From: Solirubrobacteraceae bacterium
GTDB taxonomy: Bacteria > Actinomycetota > Thermoleophilia > Solirubrobacterales > Solirubrobacteraceae
Direction: 5' to 3'
DNA length: 12,516 nt
NCBI GenBank assembly: GCA_025935735.1
Contig: JAICUS010000120.1
Location: 1-12,516, forward strand
Under the pieces are notes generated by a model, which was not told where the DNA came from, did not search any database, and saw only the letters and a list, made by a program, of their open reading frames with translations. Of this stretch, positions 6,578-12,516 are shown piece by piece (positions within the stretch are counted from its first letter, which is position 1; each line of letters begins with the position of its first letter). The position numbers were made by a program, and so were the translations under genes.

Positions 6578-7101
6578 TCGAGCCGCGCGAGCGGGCCGCG
6601 AACCCGATCGACCCGGGTGCCACGATCGGCCACGTCCACCTGCGCACGGCGGACATCGACCGGGTGCGCAAGTTCTATGTCGACGTGCTCGGCTTCGACG
6701 TGATCTTCGAGGCGCGCGACGTGCCGGGCTGGGGGACGACGGGCGACACGCTGTTCCTGTCGGCCGGCGGCTACCACCACCACCTCGGCTTCAACACGTG
6801 GAAGTCGGCCGGCGGGCCGCCGCAGCCCGACGGCGTGGCGGGCCTGCACCACGTGGCGATCCTCTACCCGACCCGCGCGGGCCTGGCCGACGCGGTGCGC
6901 CGGCTGCAGGCGGTCGACTGGCCGCTGCGCCAGCTCGCCGACCACGGCACCCACGAGGCCGTCTACGTCAGCGACCCGGACGGCAACGACGTCGAGCTCT
7001 ACTGGGACCGCCCGCCCGACCAGTGGCCCCGCGACGCCGAGGGCAAGCTGGCCTTCGCCGGCGGCGAGCTGGACCTCGACGACCTGCTGCGCGATTCCTA
7101 G
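6574..7101 (+). CDS. Single-module VOC-family protein (dioxygenase/glyoxalase-like)
   Basis: 175-aa vicinal-oxygen-chelate protein. All three expected metal ligands are seen: His22 ('IGHVHLRTADID'), His93 ('GLHHVAILYPTR') and Glu141 ('DPDGNDVELYWDRP'). It also carries the 'GGYHHHLGFNTW' stretch (65-76), found in the second module of the preceding gene's protein, so it looks like a relative by duplication that kept a complete site. The acidic C-terminal tail ('GELDLDDLLRDS') is common in this group. GTG 6574 overlaps the previous stop as GTGA, with GGAG 7 nt upstream, so translation is coupled. VOC domains work as pairs, so this protein is either a homodimer or assembles with its neighbour. 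A ring-cleaving or glyoxalase-type role is possible; the substrate is unknown. Confidence 0.88.
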   Translation: MIEPRERAANPIDPGATIGHVHLRTADIDRVRKFYVDVLGFDVIFEARDVPGWGTTGDTLFLSAGGYHHHLGFNTWKSAGGPPQPDGVAGLHHVAILYPTRAGLADAVRRLQAVDWPLRQLADHGTHEAVYVSDPDGNDVELYWDRPPDQWPRDAEGKLAFAGGELDLDDLLRDS

Positions 7102-7103
7102 CA

Positions 7104-7152
7104 CCCGCGCGGCCGCCCGCCCCCTCGCCGCGCCGCCCCACCCCCGCGCGGG
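7104..7152 (+). terminator. Possible weak terminator stem after the VOC operon
   Basis: CCCGCGCGG (7104-7112) can pair with CCGCGCGGG (7144-7152), 9 bp, across a 31-nt C-rich loop, starting 2 nt after the stop codon. The loop is long and each arm is itself nearly palindromic, so termination is only a possibility. No fluoride-riboswitch pattern was seen in this gap. Confidence 0.25.
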
Positions 7153-7170
7153 CCGTCATCATCCCGGCCC

Positions 7171-7542
7171 GTGCATGTCGACCGCCGGGAGCTGGCCGCG
7201 ATCTTCGCCGGCGGGTTCGCCGGCGCCGTGGCCCGCGCCGAGCTGGCGGCGGCGCTGCCCGCGGGCGCGGGGGAGTGGCCGTGGGCGACGTTCGCGGTCA
7301 ACATCGTCGGCGCCTTCCTGTTGGGCTACGCGGTCACGCGGCTGCAGGAGCGGCTGCCGCTGTCGGCCTACCGCCGGCCGTTCATCGGCACCGGCGTGTG
7401 CGGCGCGCTGACCACGTTCTCCACCATGCAGCTCGAGCTGGTGCGGATGCCGGTCGGCCTGGCGGCGGCCTACGCCGGCACGAGCATCGCCGCCGGCTTC
7501 CTCGCCGTGGCCGCCGGGACGAACCTCGTGCGCCGCCCGTGA
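7171..7542 (+). CDS. crcB: FluC/CrcB fluoride channel subunit 1
   Basis: 123-aa small membrane protein of the FluC (CrcB) family, which exports fluoride passively through dimeric channels of dual topology. Four hydrophobic helices are visible (about 9-28, 38-56, 68-88, 96-116). Family marks: Gly-rich helix 1 with Arg22, '[15 protein letters not shown]' with Asn44 in helix 2, and '[14 protein letters not shown]' in helix 3, the 'TFST' box with Phe83, Ser84 and Thr85. The second aromatic of that box, commonly Phe, is Met86. GTG 7171 is used without a Shine-Dalgarno site; a CATCAT box 8 nt upstream may mean a leaderless transcript. It overlaps the second FluC gene by 4 nt, so the two are probably made together and may form a heterodimer. 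Confidence 0.9.
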   Translation: MHVDRRELAAIFAGGFAGAVARAELAAALPAGAGEWPWATFAVNIVGAFLLGYAVTRLQERLPLSAYRRPFIGTGVCGALTTFSTMQLELVRMPVGLAAAYAGTSIAAGFLAVAAGTNLVRRP

Positions 7543-7901
7543 GCGCGCTCGTCGTGCTCGCCGTGGGCTTCGTCGGCGGCCTCGGGGCGATCGCCCGCTT
7601 CGCGCTCGACGGCGCGGTCACGGCCCGGCTCGGGCGCCAGCTCCCGTTCGGCACGCTGGCCGTCAACCTCTCCGGCGCCTTCGCTCTCGGCGTGCTCGCC
7701 GCCACCCTCTCCGGCGACGCCTATCGCATCGCCGGCACCGGCTTCCTTGGCGCCTACACGACCTTCAGCACCTGGATGTTCGAGAGCCACCGCCTCGGCG
7801 AGGACGGCCGCCTCCGCGCCGCCGCCCTGAACATCGCCGTCAGCCTCGCCCTCGGCCTCACCGCCTCCTGGCTCGGCCGCCACCTCGGCACCGCCATCTA
7901 A
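7539..7901 (+). CDS. crcB: FluC/CrcB fluoride channel subunit 2
   Basis: 120-aa second FluC-family protein with four predicted helices. Visible family residues: '[12 protein letters not shown]' with Arg20, '[16 protein letters not shown]' with Asn43, and '[15 protein letters not shown]' with Phe76, Ser77, Thr78 and Trp79. It looks closer to a standard FluC than its partner. Start GTG 7539 overlaps the upstream stop as GTGA. FluC proteins occur either as one gene (homodimer) or as a gene pair; the tandem overlap fits a pair. It is followed 4 nt after its TAA by a palindromic repeat that probably ends transcription. The gene converges on the asparaginase gene. Confidence 0.92.
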   Translation: MSALVVLAVGFVGGLGAIARFALDGAVTARLGRQLPFGTLAVNLSGAFALGVLAATLSGDAYRIAGTGFLGAYTTFSTWMFESHRLGEDGRLRAAALNIAVSLALGLTASWLGRHLGTAI

Positions 7902-7905
7902 ACAA

Positions 7906-7932
7906 ACCTAAAGGGGACTGTCCCCTTTAGGT
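7906..7932. repeat. Perfect palindrome of a GGGGACTGTCCCC repeat (copy 1), likely terminator
   Basis: ACCTAAAGGGGAC (7906-7918) and GTCCCCTTTAGGT (7920-7932) are exact inverted arms of 13 nt around a single T. It is much AT-richer at its ends than its surroundings. Placed 4 nt after the fluC stop, it can act as a stem followed by TTTAGG. Bases 7913-7932 recur at 7980-7999, which marks a REP-like dispersed repeat. Confidence 0.75.
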
Positions 7933-7979
7933 GGCGTGCGGCCGCGCAACCCCGCCGGTTACAGGCGAAACCCGGCAAC

Positions 7980-7999
7980 GGGGACTGTCCCCTTTAGGT
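7980..7999. repeat. GGGGACTGTCCCC repeat, partial copy 2, supplying the asparaginase stop codon
   Basis: A 20-nt exact copy of 7913-7932 in the same orientation, 47 nt after copy 1. It lacks the left 7-nt arm, so only the GGGGAC-T-GTCCCC core is palindromic. The asparaginase gene on the minus strand ends inside it: its TAA is the complement of 7994-7996. Confidence 0.75.
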
Positions 8000-9013
8000 G
8001 AGCTCTCCGCAGAGGTCGCGGGTCATGCGGGTGCGGACTTCGGACGGTGAGTGGCCCTCGGAAAGCAGGACGACGAGCTTCGCGTAGGCCGCCTCGGTGG
8101 TCAGGTCGAGGCCGCCGATGGCTCCCGCGGCGACCAGCGGGGCGCTGGCGGCGTAGGCGCCGAGGTCGACGCGGCCGTCGAGGCACTGGCTGACCGCGAC
8201 GACGACGACGCCCCGGGCGGCGCCCTCGGCGAGGGCGGCGAGCAGCGCGGGGTCGCGGTCCGGGAGGTTGCCCGCGCCGTAGGCCTCGAGCACGAGGCCG
8301 CGGGCGGGTGGGGCGAGCGCGGCGCGCAGGAGGTCCGCCGGCATGCCCGGGTAGAGCCGCAGCAGCCGCACCGGGGCGCCGAGCGCGTCCGGGAGCCGCA
8401 CGCCGCGTGGCTCCGGCGCCCGTAGCCGCGCCGGGTCGAGCGCGATCTCCACGCCGGCGGAGCCCAGCGGCGGCAGGTTCGGCGAGGAGAACGCCTCGAA
8501 GCCGCTCGCGCTCTCCTTCACCGCCCGGCAGCCGCGCAGGATGCGCGAGCCGAACACCAGGCAGACCTCGCGTACGTCGGCGCGCGCCGCCACCAGGACG
8601 GCGGTGAGCAGGTTCTGCCGGCCGTCGCTGCGCAGCACGCCGATCGGGATCTGCGCGCCCGTGACGACCACCGGCCGGCCGAGCCCGCGCAGCAGGAAGG
8701 CCAGCGCCGACGCGGTGTAGGCCATCGTGTCCGTCCCGTGCAGGACGACGAAGCCGTCGAACTCGTCCGCCCGCGCCCGCGCCGCGATGTCGCGGGCGAT
8801 CGCCAGCCAGTCCGCCGGCCGCGCGTTGGCGGAGTCCAGCAGCGGCGCGTGCTCGTTGACCACCAGCTCCGGCACCTCCGCCTCGACCAACTCCGGCACG
8901 CCCGCGATCGCCGCGCTCAGATATCCCGGCACCGGCGCGTAGCCCGCCTCCGTGGCCCGCATCCCGATCGTGCCGCCCGCGTAGACGACGTAGACCCGCC
9001 GGCGCGCCGTCAT
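7994..9013 (-). CDS. ansA: Type I (cytosolic) L-asparaginase
   Basis: 339-aa L-asparaginase, hydrolysing L-asparagine to aspartate and ammonia. Both threonine motifs and the catalytic lysine are present: 'YAGGTIGM' with Thr15, 'LHGTDTMAYTASALAFLL' with Thr94 and Asp95, and Lys166 ('GCRAVKES'). The substrate-binding 'LLDSANARP' has Ser61. 'VVVTGAQIPIGVLRSDGRQNLL' and the C-terminal 'TTEAAYAKLVVLLSEG' also fit. There is no signal peptide, and the length and motifs match the AnsA (type I) group rather than the periplasmic type II. ATG 9013 overlaps the stop of the upstream PaaX gene as ATGA, so the regulator and the enzyme are coupled. The last codons (Glu-Leu-Thr-stop) run into a repeat, so the C-terminus may have been altered by its insertion. 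Confidence 0.93.
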   Translation of the reverse strand: MTARRRVYVVYAGGTIGMRATEAGYAPVPGYLSAAIAGVPELVEAEVPELVVNEHAPLLDSANARPADWLAIARDIAARARADEFDGFVVLHGTDTMAYTASALAFLLRGLGRPVVVTGAQIPIGVLRSDGRQNLLTAVLVAARADVREVCLVFGSRILRGCRAVKESASGFEAFSSPNLPPLGSAGVEIALDPARLRAPEPRGVRLPDALGAPVRLLRLYPGMPADLLRAALAPPARGLVLEAYGAGNLPDRDPALLAALAEGAARGVVVVAVSQCLDGRVDLGAYAASAPLVAAGAIGGLDLTTEAAYAKLVVLLSEGHSPSEVRTRMTRDLCGELT

Positions 9014-9816
9014 TGCGCGAGCGAGTCGAAGTGCGCCTGGGCGTCCGGCGCCCACCGCTCGTGGCGCTCGTGGAAGAGCTGGTGCGCCCGCCGGCGCGGC
9101 CAGTCGCGGGGCAGCAGGTCCGCGGGCAGGTCGGGATCGACGAACGGGAAGCGCCGCCAGGCGTGCACCAGTGCGGTCTGGGCGGCGAACGTGGCCTCGC
9201 CGCCGCGGGGGCGCGCGCGGGAGAAGTCGGCGATGAACTGCTCGTAGGTCTCGCGCAGCCCCGGCAGGTCCCACGCCTCCGAGATGACGCGCGACGTGTC
9301 GCCGAACGCGCCCAGCTCCGCCCGGAAGGACAGCAGCTGCGCCGGCGGCGACGCCTGCACGAGCGCCTCGCGGCCGACGTGAGGCGTGATCCACAGCCCG
9401 CCGCCGAGCGACCCGAATCCCGCCCAGGCGAGCTGCGTCGTCAGCCGGTGGCGCAGCTCGCGCCGCTGCTCGGGCACCCGCAGCACGAGCAGCAGCCAGC
9501 GCCCGTCCCAGGCCGCCGGCTCGCCGAAGCCGTAGATCCGCCGCGCGCCGTCGCGCAGCAGCTCGGCGGTCGGCGCCTGGAGCCGCATGCGCGAGCGCCG
9601 GCCGATCCGCTCGGCGCTCAGCCACCCCTCGCGCGTCGAGCGCACCACGGCCTGGCGCGCCGCCGACGCCGTGTAGCCGAGCAGCCGCAGCGACGCGATC
9701 AGCGCCTCCTGCCAGGCCCCGTCCGGCCGCGGCAGCAGGTACTCGCCCAGCACGGTGAGCAGCGTCGAGCGCGCCGCGGGGGCGCCCACCGACCGCCGGC
9801 GGAGCACGTCGTTCAC
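9010..9816 (-). CDS. PaaX-family transcriptional regulator
   Basis: 268-aa regulator of the PaaX group (repressors of phenylacetate catabolism and relatives, often responding to a CoA thioester). The N-terminal winged helix covers about 16-80 ('ARSTLLTVLGEYLLP', 'SLRLLGYTASAARQAVVRSTREGWL'). The middle part has the diagnostic 'WDGRWLLLVLRVPEQRRELRHRL' and 'QLAWAGFGSLGGGLWITP' (103-145). The C-terminal PaaX_C part runs about 180-262 ('AWDLPGLRETYEQFIADF', 'FPFVDPDLPADLLPRDWP'). GTG 9816 is the likely start, with a -10-like TAGAGT 8 nt upstream and no Shine-Dalgarno site. It precedes and overlaps the asparaginase gene and diverges from the amidohydrolase gene 26 bp away, so it probably controls both. 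No phenylacetate-pathway gene is present, so the effector is unknown. Confidence 0.9.
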   Translation of the reverse strand: MNDVLRRRSVGAPAARSTLLTVLGEYLLPRPDGAWQEALIASLRLLGYTASAARQAVVRSTREGWLSAERIGRRSRMRLQAPTAELLRDGARRIYGFGEPAAWDGRWLLLVLRVPEQRRELRHRLTTQLAWAGFGSLGGGLWITPHVGREALVQASPPAQLLSFRAELGAFGDTSRVISEAWDLPGLRETYEQFIADFSRARPRGGEATFAAQTALVHAWRRFPFVDPDLPADLLPRDWPRRRAHQLFHERHERWAPDAQAHFDSLAQ

Positions 9817-9824
9817 GCGCCGGG

Positions 9825-9834
9825 ACTCTATGCT
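9825..9834. promoter_or_regulatory. Overlapping divergent -10 boxes in a 26-bp gap
   Basis: TATGCT (9829-9834, +) ends 8 nt before ATG 9843, and TAGAGT (complement of 9825-9830, -) ends 8 nt before GTG 9816. The two hexamers share bases 9829-9830. Both genes would be leaderless, and RNA polymerase could not occupy both boxes at once. No convincing -35 boxes were seen. Confidence 0.5.
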
Positions 9835-9842
9835 CGCTGGCC

Positions 9843-11486
9843 ATGCTCGCGGTGACCGGTGGGACCGTCGCGGACGTGTACTCCGGCACGTGGGTCGAGG
9901 CCAACGTGGAGATCGAGGGCGACCGGATCGTCTACGTCGGGCCGCGCGAGCCGCCGCGGGGCGCGGCGCGGATCAACGCCCGCGGCAAGGTGGTCGCCCC
10001 CGGCTACGTCGAGCCGCACACGCACCCGTGGTGCCTGTACTCGCCGGCCAGCCTGCTGGAGGCGGCGGTGCCGGACGGTACGACCACGCTCGTCTACGAC
10101 AACCTGTTCTTCTTCCTCGCGCACGGCGTCGAGGGCCTGCGCCGGATCGTCGAGGCGACGAACGCCGCGCCCGCCCACATCCGCTGGGTGGCCCGGCTGG
10201 CGCCGCAGTCGGCCTATCCCGACGAGGCGCAGCGCTTCGCCACCGAGCTCGTCGCGCCGCTGCTGCGCTGGCCCGAGGTGGTGGCCAGCGGCGAGATCAC
10301 CGGCTGGGCGCGCGTGGCCCGGGGCGACGCGCGCCTGCTGGCCGGGATCGCCGCCGCCAAGGCGGCCCGCCGCCGCGTCGAGGGCCACAACGCCGGCGCG
10401 TCCTACGAGCGCCTGGCCCAGCTGTCCGCCGCCGGCATCTCGGCCGACCACGAGGGCATCGACGGCCAGGACGCCCTCAACCGGCTGCGGCTCGGGATGT
10501 GGACGATGCTGCGCCAGTCCTCGCTGCGCCCCGACCTCGAGCAGATCCTGCGAGAGCTCGGGGACGTGGTGAACACCAGCCGCCGGCTGATGCTGACCAC
10601 CGACGGCGCCGCGCCCGCGTTCTACGAGGCCAACGGGATGATCGGCGGCGCGCTGGGGATCGCCACGGCCACCGGCGTCGACCCGATGCGCGCGCTGCAG
10701 ATGGCCACGATCGACCCGGCGACGTTCCTCGGACTCGACGAGGAGGTCGGCGGCCTCGCGCCCGGCCGCCGGGCGACGCTGCTGATCCTGCCCGAGGTCG
10801 GCGAATGGCGGCCCGAGCTCGTGCTGGTGGACGGCCGGGTCGTCGCCCAGGACGGCAAGCTGCACGCCCGCACGCCCGAGATCCCCTGGGGCGAGCTGCC
10901 GGGCTACCCGCTGGCTTCGCCGCAGACGTTCGCCGACCCCGCGATCTACGCGGTCCCGCTCCAGGGCCCGGTGATGCGCTACGAGAGCGCGGTGATCAAC
11001 CGCGCCGCCGAGGCGCCGGACGAGCTCCAGCCCGGCCAGGTCCACGCCGCGCTGGTGGCCCGCGACGGCTCGTGGGTGACCCACGGCGTGATCGAGGGGC
11101 TGATGGACGTCGACGGCTTCGCCACCACCGCGACCACGTCGCTGGAGCTGCTCGTGCTCGGCCGCGAGCCGACCGCGATGGCCCGCGCGGCCGCCCGCGT
11201 GGCCGAGATGGGGGGCGGGTTCGCGTTCGACCGCGGCTGGTCGGCGCCGCTGGAGATCGACGGGCTGATCGTGGCCGGCGGCTTCGGCCGCGCGCTGCTG
11301 GTGGAGAAGGAGCTGACCCGGCACATGGCCGCGAGCGGCTACCCCTTCCACGACCCGCTCTACAGCCTCCTGTTCGCCTCCGGCGACTTCCTGCCCGAGG
11401 TCCGCCTGACCCCGGCCGGGCTGGTCGAGGTGAAGTCCGGAGCGGTCCTGGCGCCCGCCCGGCGGTTGGTAGGATCGCCGCCCTGA
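9843..11486 (+). CDS. Adenine-deaminase-like amidohydrolase
   Basis: 547-aa amidohydrolase-superfamily enzyme resembling adenine deaminase (Ade, COG1001). The N-terminal part has a beta-sandwich start (1-52), then 'APGYVEPHTHPW' with His59 and His61. Further likely metal ligands are Glu151 ('ASGEITGW'), His182 ('VEGHNAGAS'), His203 ('ADHEG') and Asp254 ('LTTDGAAP'). The barrel closes with 'GGLAPGRRATLLIL' (303-316). The C-terminal domain (about 378-540) is adenine-deaminase-C-like ('MGGGFAFDRGWSAPLEIDGLIVAGG'). The 'HDSHN' motif of true adenine deaminases is replaced by Thr-Thr-Ser-Leu-Glu (431-435), so the substrate may differ. Some deaminated heterocycle or amide is an inference. The ATG start appears leaderless. 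The aldehyde dehydrogenase gene follows after 16 nt. Confidence 0.85.
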   Translation: MLAVTGGTVADVYSGTWVEANVEIEGDRIVYVGPREPPRGAARINARGKVVAPGYVEPHTHPWCLYSPASLLEAAVPDGTTTLVYDNLFFFLAHGVEGLRRIVEATNAAPAHIRWVARLAPQSAYPDEAQRFATELVAPLLRWPEVVASGEITGWARVARGDARLLAGIAAAKAARRRVEGHNAGASYERLAQLSAAGISADHEGIDGQDALNRLRLGMWTMLRQSSLRPDLEQILRELGDVVNTSRRLMLTTDGAAPAFYEANGMIGGALGIATATGVDPMRALQMATIDPATFLGLDEEVGGLAPGRRATLLILPEVGEWRPELVLVDGRVVAQDGKLHARTPEIPWGELPGYPLASPQTFADPAIYAVPLQGPVMRYESAVINRAAEAPDELQPGQVHAALVARDGSWVTHGVIEGLMDVDGFATTATTSLELLVLGREPTAMARAAARVAEMGGGFAFDRGWSAPLEIDGLIVAGGFGRALLVEKELTRHMAASGYPFHDPLYSLLFASGDFLPEVRLTPAGLVEVKSGAVLAPARRLVGSPP

Positions 11487-11488
11487 CG

Positions 11489-11496
11489 AGGAGGAG
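11489..11496 (+). promoter_or_regulatory. Shine-Dalgarno site of the aldehyde dehydrogenase gene
   Basis: AGGAGGAG begins 2 nt after the amidohydrolase stop. Its GGAGG (11490-11494) is 8 nt from GTG 11503, favouring that start over ATG 11512. Confidence 0.65.
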
Positions 11497-11502
11497 CGCG
11501 GC

Positions 11503-12516
11503 GTGGCGGAGATGTTCATCGGCGGTGAGGCGGTCGAGCTGCCCGGGCTCGAGCGCCGGACGATCGCCAACCCCGCGAGCGGCCAGCCCGTGGACACCGT
11601 CCCGGCCGGCACCGCGGCGGAGGTCGACCGCGCCGTCCAGGCCGCCGACGCCGCGTTCATCCCCTGGTGGGAGACGAGCGCCGCCCGTCGCGGCGAGCTC
11701 GTCCACAAGGGCGCCCGGCTGGTGCACGACCACATCGGCGACCTCGCCCGGCTGCTGACCGACGAGCAGGGCAAGCCGCTGCGCGAGGCCCGGCTGGAGA
11801 TCCACCGCTTCGTGCTCACGCTCGAGCACTACGCCGGCCTGGCCAAGAACCTGCGCGGCGCCTACGTTCCGAGCCTGGACAAGGACACCTACGGGCTGGT
11901 GACCAAGCGGCCGCTGGGCGTGGTCGGCGCGATCGTCCCGTGGAACTTCCCCACCACGCTGCTGTCCAACAAGCTCGCGCCGGCGCTGGTGGCCGGGAAC
12001 ACGATGGTGGCCAAGCCGGCCGACTCGACCCCGCTGACCACGCTGCGGATCGCCGAGCTGCTGCACGAGGCCGGGCTCCCCGCCGGCGTGTTCAACGTCG
12101 TCACCGGCCAGGGCCGCGTGGTCGGCGAGGCGCTCGTCCAGCACCCGCTGGTGCGCAAGATCGGCTTCACCGGCTCCACGCCGGTGGGCGAGCACGTGAT
12201 GGCGCTCGCGGCTAAGGGCGCCAAGCGGCTGACGCTGGAGCTGGGCGGCTCCGACCCGCTGATCATCCTCGCGGACGCCGACCTCGAAAGAGCGGCGTCC
12301 GCGGCGAGCGTCGGGCGCTTCTTCAACTGCGGCCAGGCCTGCCTGGCGGTCAAGCGCGTGTTCGTGGCCGAGGAGGTCGCGGACGAGGTGGTGGACAAGC
12401 TCGTGACCAAGGCCAAGCGGCTGACGGTCGGCCCGGGCACGATGGACGGCGTCCTGCTCGGCCCGATGCACTCCGAGCGCCAGCGCGCGGAGATCGAGGA
12501 GCAGCTGGCCGACGCG
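11503..12516 (+). CDS. NAD(P)-dependent aldehyde dehydrogenase (partial, cut by window end)
   Basis: The first 338 residues of an aldehyde dehydrogenase, with no stop before the window ends; about 130-150 residues are missing if of usual length. It oxidises an aldehyde to an acid with NAD(P)+. Seen: 'VGAIVPWNFPTTLLSNKLAPALVAGNTMVAKPADSTP' with Asn148 and Lys171, the 'GFTGSTPVG' nucleotide loop (221-229), the general base Glu246 ('LELGGSDP') and the catalytic Cys280 ('NCGQACLA'). The closest feel is succinate-semialdehyde/benzaldehyde-type ALDH, but the substrate cannot be set. GTG 11503 has a good Shine-Dalgarno site. Sixteen nt separate it from the amidohydrolase, so the two form an operon, and it may oxidise an aldehyde made further along the same pathway. 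Confidence 0.93.
   Translation, partial: MAEMFIGGEAVELPGLERRTIANPASGQPVDTVPAGTAAEVDRAVQAADAAFIPWWETSAARRGELVHKGARLVHDHIGDLARLLTDEQGKPLREARLEIHRFVLTLEHYAGLAKNLRGAYVPSLDKDTYGLVTKRPLGVVGAIVPWNFPTTLLSNKLAPALVAGNTMVAKPADSTPLTTLRIAELLHEAGLPAGVFNVVTGQGRVVGEALVQHPLVRKIGFTGSTPVGEHVMALAAKGAKRLTLELGGSDPLIILADADLERAASAASVGRFFNCGQACLAVKRVFVAEEVADEVVDKLVTKAKRLTVGPGTMDGVLLGPMHSERQRAEIEEQLADA

Noticed and set aside
7102..7170. Fluoride riboswitch upstream of the fluC pair
   Set aside because: The 69-bp gap is a C-rich stretch with none of the conserved crcB-motif elements, and the likely promoter is only 8 nt before the start.
9828..12471. Large minus-strand open frames under the amidohydrolase and ALDH genes
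   Set aside because: No recognisable protein features; the plus-strand genes have complete catalytic motifs.
1..12516. CRISPR arrays, tRNA/rRNA genes, transposases, phage genes, toxin-antitoxin pairs
   Set aside because: Looked for on both strands and not found; the only repeats are the palindromes reported above.

Overview
The window reads as a chromosomal stretch of a very GC-rich actinobacterium. Third codon positions are almost all G or C, GTG starts are common, and genes are packed with 1-4 nt overlaps. The mix of secreted beta-sandwich proteins, PaaX- and LuxR-type regulators and apparently leaderless genes suggests the class Thermoleophilia (Solirubrobacter/Conexibacter-like). That placement is an inference from style, not from a marker gene.

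Layout. (1) 50-2306 (+): three consecutive genes for exported proteins with clear signal peptides. One has Ig-like modules, one is a small beta-rich protein, and one has two beta-sandwich domains resembling DUF916/WxL-interacting proteins. They look like parts of one cell-surface assembly. (2) 2307-2528: a gene-free gap rich in hairpins. (3) 2529-3766 (+): an ECF-type sigma factor overlapping by ATGA a single-pass membrane protein, the usual place for an anti-sigma factor. (4) 3764-3839: a long inverted repeat containing the stop codons of two convergent genes. (5) 3837-5114 (-): a LuxR-type regulator with a kinase-like core that has lost its key residues. (6) 5256-7101 (+): a tightly coupled operon of a YceI-like protein and two vicinal-oxygen-chelate (catechol-dioxygenase/glyoxalase-like) proteins. 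(7) 7171-7901 (+): two overlapping FluC/CrcB fluoride-channel subunits. (8) 7906-7999: two copies of a GGGGACTGTCCCC palindromic repeat between convergent genes. (9) 7994-9816 (-): a PaaX-family regulator overlapping a type I L-asparaginase. (10) 9843-12516 (+): an adenine-deaminase-like amidohydrolase, then an aldehyde dehydrogenase cut by the window end.

How the genes work together. The asparaginase/PaaX pair and the amidohydrolase/aldehyde-dehydrogenase pair diverge from a 26-bp gap whose two candidate -10 boxes overlap. This suggests one regulatory unit for catabolism of an amide- or nitrogen-containing compound, with PaaX as the likely switch. The LuxR-type protein is divergent from the YceI/VOC operon across 141 bp and may control it. 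The FluC pair is a stand-alone fluoride-resistance module.

No RNA genes, CRISPR arrays, insertion sequences or phage genes were recognised.
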